NCBI RefSeq assembly: GCF_020966775.1
Contig: NZ_JAJKFV010000029.1
Coordinates: 1,295,001-1,359,000, forward strand
Length of the DNA stretch: 64,000 nt
Reading direction: 5' to 3'
Origin: Rhodopirellula halodulae
Lineage (GTDB): Bacteria > Planctomycetota > Planctomycetia > Pirellulales > Pirellulaceae
The position numbers and the translations under genes were made by a program. Positions 47,651-56,388 of the stretch are shown here, in pieces. Every line of letters begins with the position of its first letter. Position 1 is the stretch's first letter. The notes below the pieces were generated by a model. It saw nothing but the letters and a program-made list of their open reading frames with translations, did no database searches and was not told the DNA's origin.

Positions 47651-47707
47651 TTCAGGAAGATTGTTCCTTTGTCTTGAAGTTTGTTGGTTGAAGAGCTTCG
47701 ATGTGGA

Positions 47708-48985
47708 TCAGAATTCTTCGCCGATCACTTCTCGATTGGCCCGTGTCCCCAGAGCACCCCAAACACCATATGGGCTCGGATTGCCTGGAGCGCGGCTGCC
47801 GGTCAATCGAGCGGTGCTGAATGAAACAAAGTTCACTGTACCGGCAGTTGAGTCACCAGCCTCGATGCTATCGGTGATGAATCGCACGGCCCCATCAGCC
47901 ATCACAACGTGGCAACCACCAGGGTGTTGACTACTTGGAGGGAAAAGACCTGGGTACAGTGTGTGTCCCACCCAGCAAGTTTCACGGTTAGGTGGAAGGA
48001 TGGTTAGGAAGCCAGTGTGAACAGGGTAGAAGGTTGCCCATGACGATCCACGAAAGTGAATGCTGTCAGCGCCCTCGAGCGAAGGTGCTGTACCGCCATC
48101 GTCTCCGGTGGACCAAAACTGTGGCCGTTCCGGACTGACCCATTGCAGACAGAGGCTGGGGTTCCCTGGTACTCCGCTAGCGTCCGTGTTGCCACCAGCA
48201 TTGAGTGCGGGCTGAGTTCGTTTATCTCGGTCGCCCAGCGAAGTAGCGATCTCACCGAAAGCGATGGTGTTCGATAAACCATCGATGATATCGCGGAATT
48301 TATGGCTGTATCGGAGTCCGAATGCTCCTCGGTCTGTTCCTTTCGAGATCGTGCCGTAGACGCTGCTGGTGCGGAAGTTGTTGTCGTAAGGACCGTTGAT
48401 CTGGAAGTGATTGATCGTGTCACCAAGATTCACGGCATAGTTGGTTCGTGCACGGCCCGGGTTTCCACTGACTCCAGGGTCGCTTGGACAACGGAACGTT
48501 GCGATCTCTGTCATATATGGGACGTAAGCGTCGCCACTCCAATTGTAGGCGGTTGTTGGACCCATCGCCGGAAAAGGAGCTGGCGCTGTATCGGCAGGTG
48601 GACTCACGCCATCAATGTCGATGTTCATAGGATTGCTGATTTGCTCCCATAACGCTTGTTGCTCCATAAAAGGAAGCATGCCGACGAACGCGGAGTGGCT
48701 GGCGTTATTGATCTGACGCGATCCACTGAAGATTCCTTCGCCTTCGCGGGTCGTGCCAGCGCCTTGCGTTGGCAGTTGGTTATAGGTCGAGTGATAGTTG
48801 TGCATGGCCAAACCAAGCTGCTTCATGTTGTTCGAGCAGCTCATGCGTCTAGCTGCTTCGCGAGCGGCTTGAACAGCTGGGAGCAGTAGTCCAACTAAGA
48901 CGCCGATGATGGCGATGACTACCAAGAGCTCTACGAGTGTGAAGCCGGATGTACTTCGAAGTCGGGAGGAGGAAGGACGACGCAT
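47708..48985 (-). CDS. DUF1559 prepilin-like protein, module C
   Basis: 425 aa from ATG 48985; an upstream in-frame ATG at 49111 would lie before the promoter. Prepilin N-terminus ([36 protein letters not shown]), [19 protein letters not shown], and the H-X9-DG end [20 protein letters not shown]. Closely similar to the module B protein over its whole length. The -24/-12 promoter ends 98 bp upstream. Confidence 0.94.
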   Translation of the reverse strand: MRRPSSSRLRSTSGFTLVELLVVIAIIGVLVGLLLPAVQAAREAARRMSCSNNMKQLGLAMHNYHSTYNQLPTQGAGTTREGEGIFSGSRQINNASHSAFVGMLPFMEQQALWEQISNPMNIDIDGVSPPADTAPAPFPAMGPTTAYNWSGDAYVPYMTEIATFRCPSDPGVSGNPGRARTNYAVNLGDTINHFQINGPYDNNFRTSSVYGTISKGTDRGAFGLRYSHKFRDIIDGLSNTIAFGEIATSLGDRDKRTQPALNAGGNTDASGVPGNPSLCLQWVSPERPQFWSTGDDGGTAPSLEGADSIHFRGSSWATFYPVHTGFLTILPPNRETCWVGHTLYPGLFPPSSQHPGGCHVVMADGAVRFITDSIEAGDSTAGTVNFVSFSTARLTGSRAPGNPSPYGVWGALGTRANREVIGEEF

Positions 48986-49082
48986 CAAACGAATCCTATT
49001 GCGTATGTGAAGAATAAAGAAAGCCACCTTTCGCCACGACGTAGCTGGCAGAAAGGGCTGGTTTGTTGAGTCACTTCGCAAC

Positions 49083-49097
49083 GCAAGCGTGGGACCA
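49083..49097 (-). promoter_or_regulatory. Sigma-54 (-24/-12) promoter of DUF1559 gene C
   Basis: TGGTCCCACGCTTGC on the minus strand, GG-N10-GC exact. The -12 end is 98 bp before ATG 48985. Confidence 0.82.
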
Positions 49098-49206
49098 GTC
49101 GATGCATTCACTAGGATGCTAACTTGAGAGCTCTGTAGTCCTTGGTGTTTTAAGGCGGATTCCTACGCCGTAAGGAGGTTTGTTGGTCTGAGCGTTTTCC
49201 CGACAT

Positions 49207-49228
49207 CGTCTAAGAAAAGTTTTCATTT
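49207..49228 (-). promoter_or_regulatory. Putative enhancer (UAS) of module C promoter
   Basis: AT-rich block ATGAAAACTTTTCTTAGACG on the minus strand, with perfect dyad GAAAA-C-TTTTC. Its TTCT (49213-49216) lies 116 bp upstream of the -24 T. Confidence 0.5.
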
Positions 49229-49634
49229 TTTTCGTTTGCTTTCGACTAGGGATTGCTTCGGTTTCCTCTGTTAGAGGTGGGATTGCTAGCTTTTGCACTG
49301 AAGGTAAGCAGGCTTGCACAAAAGGCAGGCAAGTTGAAAGACGTTGTTGCCGAAGTCTTTAGGTTTGGGGTCGGCGTAGAGGATTGATTCACCTGAGAAT
49401 CTGCTGTGTCTCAGTTTGTTCTGGTGAAGGGGTTCTTGTTCTCCTTTGAGTGTTTGGTTGGTAGCTTTCTCGTAGCAGTCGTCCCCTTGGAGAAAGCCGG
49501 TCGGGGCCATTGGCACGCGCTCGACTTCGACAGGGGCATTGGGGTGATCGGGAACACGGTCGGCGTATCGCAGGTGCTCTTCGCCATAAGGGTGGAATGA
49601 TGTTTGCCAAAGAAAGCACGCTGCGTCGATCGAT

Positions 49635-49673
49635 AAAAAAGCCTTCGCTCGAACCGTAGTTCAAACGAAGGCT
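49635..49673 (-). terminator. Intrinsic terminator of module D
   Basis: Stem AGCCTTCG (49640-49647) with CGAAGGCT (49666-49673), with partial inner pairing. On the minus strand it is followed by TTTTTT. It lies 37 bp after the stop of the module D lipoprotein gene. Confidence 0.85.
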
Positions 49674-49709
49674 GGCGTGGTTTGTGTGTTTCTTCTGTGC
49701 GGAGGGCGG

Positions 49710-50192
49710 TTACGAAGGAATCGTCAGCGAGAGCTGATTGTCCGAGTCTCCGACGTCCGCCGTGATTTTCACGGGGCCCGCCGGTGCTCCACCGCGACCG
49801 GATCGATTCTTTTTGCCCGCATCGGGGTCGCCGATGAGCGTGGGTGCATCGCCCTCGTCTGGATTTCCGGCAAGGGCTGATGAAGAGGCGGACGTCTTGC
49901 CTTTCTCATGGCCGCCAAAGACGAGGACTTCGTGTTTGCCAATCGCGGCTCCGGGTTCGCCCGTCGTGTAATGCAGTTTGAATTGCCCCGTCTCATCAGT
50001 TTGACCGTAGCTCACTCCACCATGGGTCTGAGGGTGGAATTCAAGAGTTGCGTTCACAAATGGGACGCCGTCTTTTGTTAGCGTGCCCTCGACTGGGGCG
50101 AGTGCAGGTTTGTCGCTACCGGAGCAACCGGCAGTCAGTGCACTGATACCAACCAGTGAGAAAAAACAGAGGTGTTGTAGTTGTTGTTTCAT
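49710..50192 (-). CDS. Lipoprotein with carboxypeptidase-regulatory-like fold, module D
   Basis: 160 aa from ATG 50192; the frame opens at 50378. Lipobox SALTAGC near residue 22, then VEGTLTKDGVPFVNATLEF and GQTDETGQFKLHYTTGEPG, the same fold as the two module A lipoproteins. A Gly/Ser/Lys-rich stretch precedes the last beta strand. It follows the DUF1559 gene with a long hairpin between and is closed by an intrinsic terminator. Confidence 0.86.
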   Translation of the reverse strand: MKQQLQHLCFFSLVGISALTAGCSGSDKPALAPVEGTLTKDGVPFVNATLEFHPQTHGGVSYGQTDETGQFKLHYTTGEPGAAIGKHEVLVFGGHEKGKTSASSSALAGNPDEGDAPTLIGDPDAGKKNRSGRGGAPAGPVKITADVGDSDNQLSLTIPS

Positions 50193-50337
50193 AGGAAGTC
50201 GCGATGATCGTTGAGTCGGTTTCTGGTGAGAGGAATTGGTTGGAAGGGTTGCAGAGTGCCGAAGCGATGGTTTGACGGCCTCGGGTGGGAAGCGTTGCCG
50301 TTGTTTCTCGAGGTTTGCTCCACGGCATGAGACCGAG

Positions 50338-50382
50338 TTGAGTGCCCGCGGAATCGCTTTCGCAAACCTCGCGGGCACTCAA
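50338..50382 (-). promoter_or_regulatory. 13-bp hairpin between DUF1559 D and its lipoprotein gene
   Basis: TTGAGTGCCCGCG (50338-50350) pairs perfectly with CGCGGGCACTCAA (50370-50382). No T-run follows on the minus strand, so it is more likely an RNA stability or processing element than a full terminator. Confidence 0.75.
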
Positions 50383-50422
50383 ACTCGGCACGCAATGCAC
50401 GGGAAGAATTCAGCAGCGAAAA

Positions 50423-51541
50423 CTAGTTCTGGAAGTCTTCGATGATGTTGCCATCGAGTCGGCAAGCCAAATCGGACAGGGTTTGGTAATTGATGTTTTC
50501 ACTGACAAAGTGGACGGATCCGTCAGCCAGGACGAACTGTGCACCACCAACGTGTGCCGATCGGAATGGTGAGTGCATTCCGGGACGACCGTACCAGTAA
50601 GGTCCGATACCGAAGTAAGGGCCACCACCGGTGCCGTGGCGAGTGGTGGGGAAAACCGGAGTGAAGTTGATTCCGGTGCGGATGGAGGCGACATTCATGC
50701 GGTAACCATCGGCAGAGCCAAGATTGGGATCGCCTCCGCCGCCGGACCAAGCTCCACCGTGCCAGTTACCAACTCGGTCGTCGTGCTGCTGCTTGCTGCC
50801 GTCTTCCTGAATCACAGTCTTGAACATTCCCGTTTCACCAACGGCGATTGTGTTGGTTGTTCCGTCCAGGATCGACGCGAAGCGAAGTGGGCGTCGGTTC
50901 TTGCTGTCGACGGGAATCATGACGCCGTTGTAGTCAACGCGACCATTGTGTCCGTTCCACAAGGTGTACTGGGCGTCATTGCCGGTGCCCTGGCCGTAGT
51001 GATACATCCCGGCCACACCCGCGTAACATGCCACTTGGGTTTCGAGGGTCTCTGGCGAACCCAAGGCAATGGTCCCGGCGGATGCGGTGTCTTGTCGAAA
51101 AATCTCCAGTGGACTCGATGGACAGTTGAAGGTCGGCACAAGCAGTCCATCCAGACCACGCCAGCTGTAGTTAATGCCGTCACGGTTGGAGAAGTCACCG
51201 CTGAAGTCCACATTGCTATAGGCAGCTGTTTGTTCAATGAACGGCAGGATACGGACAAGCCATGATGCAGGTCGGTTTTGAAACGACGAATCGTCCATCG
51301 CATAGGCGGTGGGAGGAAATGCCTTGAAGGCGTCGTGATACATATGAATCGCCAAACCGATCTGCTTCATGTTGTTGGAGCATTGCATTCGGCGAGCGGC
51401 TTCACGTGCGGATTGGACGGCGGGTAGCAGCAGTCCAACCAAGACACCGATGATGGCAATCACAACGAGGAGTTCAACGAGCGTGAATCCTTTTGCTGAA
51501 GAGGTCGGCTTGAACGGGTGGGCAGAGAGGCGGCGTTGCAT
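50423..51541 (-). CDS. DUF1559 prepilin-like protein, module D
   Basis: 372 aa. Prepilin N-terminus ([36 protein letters not shown]), central CPSSPLEIFRQD and ILDGTTNTIAVGETG, and the H-X9-DG end HVGGAQFVLADGSVHF. Closer in layout to the module A protein than to B or C. ATG 51541; -24/-12 promoter 100 bp upstream. Followed across a hairpin by a regulatory-like lipoprotein gene. Confidence 0.93.
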   Translation of the reverse strand: MQRRLSAHPFKPTSSAKGFTLVELLVVIAIIGVLVGLLLPAVQSAREAARRMQCSNNMKQIGLAIHMYHDAFKAFPPTAYAMDDSSFQNRPASWLVRILPFIEQTAAYSNVDFSGDFSNRDGINYSWRGLDGLLVPTFNCPSSPLEIFRQDTASAGTIALGSPETLETQVACYAGVAGMYHYGQGTGNDAQYTLWNGHNGRVDYNGVMIPVDSKNRRPLRFASILDGTTNTIAVGETGMFKTVIQEDGSKQQHDDRVGNWHGGAWSGGGGDPNLGSADGYRMNVASIRTGINFTPVFPTTRHGTGGGPYFGIGPYWYGRPGMHSPFRSAHVGGAQFVLADGSVHFVSENINYQTLSDLACRLDGNIIEDFQN

Positions 51542-51640
51542 TTCAGGAAGGTTCCAGAGCTCAGAGACAAATGAACGTCAGCGTGCCTGGACTTGAATTT
51601 GCTGGAATAGCCGACACGCATGACAAGCCGCTGTGCAATC

Positions 51641-51655
51641 GCAATCGTGGGGCCA
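51641..51655 (-). promoter_or_regulatory. Sigma-54 (-24/-12) promoter of DUF1559 gene D
   Basis: TGGCCCCACGATTGC on the minus strand, GG-N10-GC exact. The -12 end is 100 bp before ATG 51541. Confidence 0.82.
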
Positions 51656-51766
51656 AAGCGTTTGTGAATTACGGTGAGCCGAAAGGCTGGTGTGAGCGGC
51701 TCGAAGCTTTGGGGGGACCTATCCAACGCAAAGAGGTTGGTTACGGACTGGCGTTTAAAACTGGAC

Positions 51767-51785
51767 CTGGAGAAACTTTCTCGCG
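51767..51785 (-). promoter_or_regulatory. Putative enhancer (UAS) of module D promoter
   Basis: Perfect 13-base dyad GAGAAAGTTTCTC on the minus strand. Its TTCT (51771-51774) lies 116 bp upstream of the -24 T. Confidence 0.5.
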
Positions 51786-52129
51786 ATTTTCGGATGCAAC
51801 CCTTCGCGGTTCACATCCTGCCCTCTGAATGGGTGGCTGGCTGTTGTTGCTGTGCTCACAAAAGTAGCTGATATGCTCATTTTGAGTGCACGCGATCGTT
51901 CGAGATTGGGCGTTGCCTCGCCCGTTCTTTACTCAGCGAGCTCGAAGTTGATCGCGGGTTCTTCGATTCTAAGCGACGTCAGAGCTCGAGCCGAAAACGC
52001 TCCAACCGGCGCGTCATTCAACCGACGAGTCCTCGCGAGTTTCGACCCGAAGGAAGGTCAGCCGGAGGTGGTGTCGACGCTCGGACCCGTGGCGAGAAGG
52101 TGTCCGAGCGTTCTTAAAAAACGTGCGAA

Positions 52130-53431
52130 TCAGCCGGTGATGCCCAATCCTGTCATCGTCCCGGTGCTGCTGGCAAAATGATCGACTTCCATTCCGTGTT
52201 GCTGGAGCAGCGAGACATAGAAGTTCGGAAGTGGGTAGTTGTTTTTGCGATCGAACGCGAGGTGACCGGCGTGTTGGAAACCGCCACCAGCGATCAACAC
52301 GGGCATGTTTCGGTTGTCGTGATTGGACGAGTTTCCGAGATTGCTGGTGAGGAACACCGTGGTGGCGTCGAGAAGGTTTCCAGTCGCATCACCGTGCTGG
52401 CTCAGTCCTCGAAGGAATTCTCCCCACTGACTGATCATTGCTTCTTCCACCAAACCCAATTGTTCCAACTTGGTTTCGTCTCGCCCGTGGTGGCTGAGCG
52501 AGTGATAGCCTTCATCAACGCCTTCCACCGGAACAACGCCACCGCCTCCGGGAAGGTGAAGCGTGACGTAGCGAGTGGAGTCCGTTTCGAGTGCCAACGA
52601 AATCACGTCACACATCGTTTTCATCCGTCCGATCAAATCGTTCGGGTTGCGAATGTCGACCGGGGCGGTCGCTTCCACGGCGGGTTTGGGCATTTCCGCC
52701 CACTTCTGTGATTGCTGCATCCGTTGTTCGAGTTGTCGAACACTGGTGAAGTAAGCGTCCAATCGATCGCGGTCGCCCTGCCCCAGTTCGCGCTGCAGTG
52801 ACTTGGCGTCATCCGCGACGATGTCCATGATGCTGCGACCTTGGCGGACCCGATCCGCGTGTCGTTCGCGTTCTTTGGGGGAGTCGTCCACGAAAAGTTC
52901 AGCAAACAATTGCGACGGGGATGTCAGCGGCGGAATCATCGCGCCGCTTTCGGTGTAGCAAGGACTGGTCGATCCTCCGGTGCCGAGCACCAACGAAGGG
53001 AAGCGAGTTTGGTGGCCGCGGTGTTTGGCGAGGTATTGGTCAATCGAGATCGTGTTGTTGACGGCGCCTGAGGTCCCCATCGGAGTGGCGGTCAAAATGC
53101 TGGCTTCCGCGCGGTGGCCTCCGTTCACGCCGGGGTGAGATGATCCCGAGACCACCGTCACTTTGTCGCGAAGATCTTGCAGCGATTGCAGATACCGCGA
53201 GGGTTGGTAGTTCATCCCCTCGCCGTCAGGAACCAAGTTTTCAGGAAGCAGCCCCAGACCAACGGTCATGGCAACAAACCGTTTGGCTTGACCGGTGGAG
53301 GGCGATTTGGCGTGGCCCGCGAACGAGGATCGCATCGCAGAAAGGAACGGCAGTCCCATCGCAACGCCTGAGCCGCGAAGCAGGGTGCGGCGTTTCAGCG
53401 GGCCGCGTGAGTGCAAGTTATGGCTGGTCAT
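52130..53431 (-). CDS. DUF1552 protein with Tat-like signal
   Basis: 433 aa from ATG 53431; the frame opens at 53482. Twin-arginine leader ([17 protein letters not shown]) indicates export. DUF1552 blocks include [16 protein letters not shown], then SIDQYLA, and SLVLGTGG, plus [14 protein letters not shown] near the end. It follows the DUF1592 gene on the same strand with a 47-bp gap, the usual partner arrangement. Molecular function unknown. Confidence 0.87.
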   Translation of the reverse strand: MTSHNLHSRGPLKRRTLLRGSGVAMGLPFLSAMRSSFAGHAKSPSTGQAKRFVAMTVGLGLLPENLVPDGEGMNYQPSRYLQSLQDLRDKVTVVSGSSHPGVNGGHRAEASILTATPMGTSGAVNNTISIDQYLAKHRGHQTRFPSLVLGTGGSTSPCYTESGAMIPPLTSPSQLFAELFVDDSPKERERHADRVRQGRSIMDIVADDAKSLQRELGQGDRDRLDAYFTSVRQLEQRMQQSQKWAEMPKPAVEATAPVDIRNPNDLIGRMKTMCDVISLALETDSTRYVTLHLPGGGGVVPVEGVDEGYHSLSHHGRDETKLEQLGLVEEAMISQWGEFLRGLSQHGDATGNLLDATTVFLTSNLGNSSNHDNRNMPVLIAGGGFQHAGHLAFDRKNNYPLPNFYVSLLQQHGMEVDHFASSTGTMTGLGITG

Positions 53432-53478
53432 TTGATTGCTCGCAGGTGGGAAGGTGAAAGGAGGCAAGCAGGTAGGAA

Positions 53479-56034
53479 TCACTTGGAAAGAAAAACGTCG
53501 CTTTGGATCACTTCGTCCAACAATGAACGAAACCCAAACGAATCTTGCCGGGTGTTGGCAACGATCTGGTCCACTCGTTCGCGGTCCGCGAATTGAATGG
53601 TTTGGCCCGTTCCGTAGGTGAGCAAGTGTGAGGCCACATTTTTGGCCAGGGTTTCCTCGCGGTTGCGAATCAGGTCGCGGAATTCGACGAAGGAATCGAA
53701 TTTGGAACCATCCGGCATTTCGAAGCTCGGATCGATCGCCGGGCCACGTTTGTAGTTGTTGCCTCGCTTTTGCATGTAGCGATCACGCCAGCGACCGCCC
53801 GCGTCAAAGTTTTCCAAAGCGAAGCCTGGCGGATCGATGTTTCGGTGGCACGAGGCGCACGATGGGTCGGCTTGGTGTTTGGCCAACAAATCGCGAATCG
53901 TGGTGGCACCACGAATGTCGGGTTCAACCGCGGGAACGTTTTCCGGAGGCGACGGGATTTCCGTTCCGAGGATTCGCTCCGAAACCCAAATGCCACGCAG
54001 CACGGGCGAGGTGTCGTTGCCGTTGGCGGTGACTTTCAGAATCGCACCATGAGTCAAAATGCCACCGCGTGGGATGGATGGATCCATCTTCACCAAACGC
54101 GATTGGTCGCCCAAGTCCGCGATGTCGGCCTCGGTGGGAGTCAACTCGTAGTACCGCGCCAAACGCGTGTTCAGGAAGGTGTAGTCGGCGCTGACCAATT
54201 CGTGGATCGGACGGTTTTGGTCCAGCAAATGTTGCAGGAACAAATGCGTCTCCTTCAACATTCCGGCTTGAACGGTGGTGTCGAAATCGCGAAATAGTCG
54301 CCGATCGGGTTCGGTGAAATCGATGTCGACCAAATCCAACCACTGGTCCGCCAGATCAACAACAAATTGCTGGCCGCGAGGCGTTTGCAGCAGGCGATCT
54401 GTTTGATGTTTCAGTTGAGTGGCGTCTTGCAGTTGCCCTCGTTTAGCCGCCATCCGCAATTCGTCATCGGGCATGGAGCCCGTCAGGAAATAGCTCAAAC
54501 GCGAAGCGATCGACCAATCGTCCAGTTTGCCAGAAGCGTCTGATCGTTCGGTGAGATAAAGGAAGCGAGGCGAGCACAGGATGGCTCGGTAACCGGCTCG
54601 AAGTGCATCGACGAATGTCGCACCATTGTCCAGTTCCGAATCAGCCAACTCCACAATGCTTTTGATGGAAGACCGTTCCACCGGCCGCCGGAATGCCAAT
54701 TGGGCGAAGCGATGAAGGTTGGTTCGCAATGCTTGGCGGAGAATGGTTTGCGTTGCTTCGTCGCCCTCAGGAAGTGTTGCTTTTGGATCCGACTTTTCAA
54801 TTTGTCGGATCCGTTTCGCAACCAACTCATCCACGTCGATCTCGGACTGCTTCGACGAGCGGTTGTAACGCAGCGGCAAATTACCCAGCAGTCGGTCTCG
54901 CGTTTGTCGGCGTTCGCCCGCGGGATAGATGCGTTTCATTTGCAAGGAGTGCATCGCGACGCCGGGCAAATCCTGTGGTTCGCCTTCTCCGAATCCCACT
55001 TGCCCGCCTTGGAAGCGGCCTTGTTTCAACGTTTTGTCAGCCGGACGAACTTCCAAGCGGTGACCTTTGGGAAGCCAAGCTTGGTAGGTCATCGTTTTGG
55101 GATCAGCCTCGGCTTCGAAGCCACCGATCCAGCTCATCAGCGGTGCACCCGAGTTGCATTCGCCGCTGCGGACGCTGCACCAAACGCCATGTTCCTTGGG
55201 CGGTTTCACCGACGATGCGGTCAGCGTGATTTCGTACCAGCCGTCTTCCGGGACGGTGGTGGAAGCGATGCGTCCGTAGAAGATCATGTTGGACGACCAA
55301 ACAACGGCCAATCCTTCTCGCATTTCAGGTTCGCGGTTGCGGCGTCCTTTCGGTTTGTTTGCGATCTTTTCCGGAGCCAGATTGATCGACCAATCGGAGC
55401 TGGGTTCCAGAGCTTTCGCGAACGCATTGTCCAACGCGGCGTCGACGACTTTCAGGTGGGTCTTCAACTGGAAATGCGACATTGATTGTGCGCTGACAAG
55501 ATGGGCGTAGCCGCCGACTCTTTGTTCCGGCGGCATCAAGTCTTCGAGCGGAACGTGGACCAAGAGCAAATCTTGCAGCGTTCGCGAAAGCTGTTGATTG
55601 CTCAACCGGCGACCGCGGACTCGACCGAGTCGTCTTTGTTCGTCTCGTTGGTATGACACCAGATGTTGCCGAAGAGGTGACGTCCATTTCGAAAGCTCGT
55701 CCGCGTCGAGTTCTTCGTATTCCGGAGGCGGCATTTCACCCGCGGAGACTCGGTCATGGATTTGGATCCACTGCTGCATGGCGCGCGGCGATGTCAAATC
55801 GGTACCCACAGCATGGACGTCAAATCCGGCTTCGCCATCCGGACCGTCGTGACAGTCCAGGCAGTGATCTTGCAAAAATTGGGTCGCATCGTCGGTCAGC
55901 GACCACGCGTTCGCGGAGGTTGGATTGGCTGCGTCAGCCGTGGAGAACCAGACGAGCCCGAACAGGCACGCCGTCCACGCAACGCCATGGGCGATTCGAG
56001 TGGGCAACAGCGAAAGCATGTGGAATGCACGCAA
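53479..56034 (-). CDS. DUF1592-type planctomycete protein with cytochrome-like motif
   Basis: 851 aa (ATG 56034; ATG 56019 also possible), with a signal peptide ending near STADAA. Domain order by reading: a cytochrome-like start with [16 protein letters not shown]1587 ([18 protein letters not shown]), a central carbohydrate-binding-like beta region, DUF1595/DUF1592 (RASRFLYL-type text [28 protein letters not shown]), DUF1588 ([22 protein letters not shown]) and a DUF1585 end ([12 protein letters not shown]). A second CxxCH is in the DUF1588 part. It is paired with DUF1552 downstream. Probably periplasmic; catalytic role not established. Confidence 0.86.
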   Translation of the reverse strand: MRAFHMLSLLPTRIAHGVAWTACLFGLVWFSTADAANPTSANAWSLTDDATQFLQDHCLDCHDGPDGEAGFDVHAVGTDLTSPRAMQQWIQIHDRVSAGEMPPPEYEELDADELSKWTSPLRQHLVSYQRDEQRRLGRVRGRRLSNQQLSRTLQDLLLVHVPLEDLMPPEQRVGGYAHLVSAQSMSHFQLKTHLKVVDAALDNAFAKALEPSSDWSINLAPEKIANKPKGRRNREPEMREGLAVVWSSNMIFYGRIASTTVPEDGWYEITLTASSVKPPKEHGVWCSVRSGECNSGAPLMSWIGGFEAEADPKTMTYQAWLPKGHRLEVRPADKTLKQGRFQGGQVGFGEGEPQDLPGVAMHSLQMKRIYPAGERRQTRDRLLGNLPLRYNRSSKQSEIDVDELVAKRIRQIEKSDPKATLPEGDEATQTILRQALRTNLHRFAQLAFRRPVERSSIKSIVELADSELDNGATFVDALRAGYRAILCSPRFLYLTERSDASGKLDDWSIASRLSYFLTGSMPDDELRMAAKRGQLQDATQLKHQTDRLLQTPRGQQFVVDLADQWLDLVDIDFTEPDRRLFRDFDTTVQAGMLKETHLFLQHLLDQNRPIHELVSADYTFLNTRLARYYELTPTEADIADLGDQSRLVKMDPSIPRGGILTHGAILKVTANGNDTSPVLRGIWVSERILGTEIPSPPENVPAVEPDIRGATTIRDLLAKHQADPSCASCHRNIDPPGFALENFDAGGRWRDRYMQKRGNNYKRGPAIDPSFEMPDGSKFDSFVEFRDLIRNREETLAKNVASHLLTYGTGQTIQFADRERVDQIVANTRQDSFGFRSLLDEVIQSDVFLSK

Positions 56035-56388
56035 ATGGGAGGGAAGGAAGGCGGGACATCACCGTGTCTCTGAGGCCAGTTGTTTCTGAGGCCTGTTGAG
56101 CAGGCCTTTTTTGATCTGGGGCGAATTGGTCGTGAAACCTCTCGGCACCAGAACCGTTCAGTGGCCTAGGCGTTGGTGGCCTCGGCGTTGTTGCCGCGAC
56201 CGAGAGCGACGGGGATGCAGCCCGCCAGTATAGCGTTTTAGGGGGACGAGCACGAGTAAAATTAGCCCTGACGGCGGTCATTTGCGGCGGGAAATCGCAA
56301 GGAATTCGTTCTCATGAACCGATGAGCGTTTTCTGCGTAGCAACGGTTTGCTTTTCTTTAATTCTCTGACTGACTGGCGCGAGGTTTC
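56035..56388. other. Divergent intergenic region, DUF1592/WecA-like
   Basis: 354 bp. It contains an intrinsic-terminator-like hairpin at 56089-56112 pointing rightward (listed separately). No gene or clear promoter seen. Confidence 0.5.
56089..56112 (+). terminator. Orphan rightward terminator-like hairpin
   Basis: AGGCCTG (56089-56095), loop TTGAG, CAGGCCT (56101-56107), then T-run to 56112. No plus-strand gene ends just upstream. It lies in the leader of the minus-strand DUF1592 gene. Confidence 0.65.

Larger units (their letters stand above)
48986..49709. other. Intergenic region between modules C and D
   Basis: 724 bp. It contains module C control elements (49083-49097 and 49207-49228) and the module D terminator (49635-49673). 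On the minus strand one frame is open for 125 codons (49660 down to 49286) without an early ATG, and its translation (for example HLRYADRVPDHPNAPVEVER) looks protein-like, but I do not recognise it. Confidence 0.55.
51542..52129. other. Intergenic region upstream of module D
   Basis: 588 bp between the DUF1559 start and the end of the DUF1552 gene, both on the minus strand. It contains the -24/-12 promoter and the upstream dyad listed separately. Short plus-strand frames (for example 51571-51828) have no support. Nothing else seen. Confidence 0.55.
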
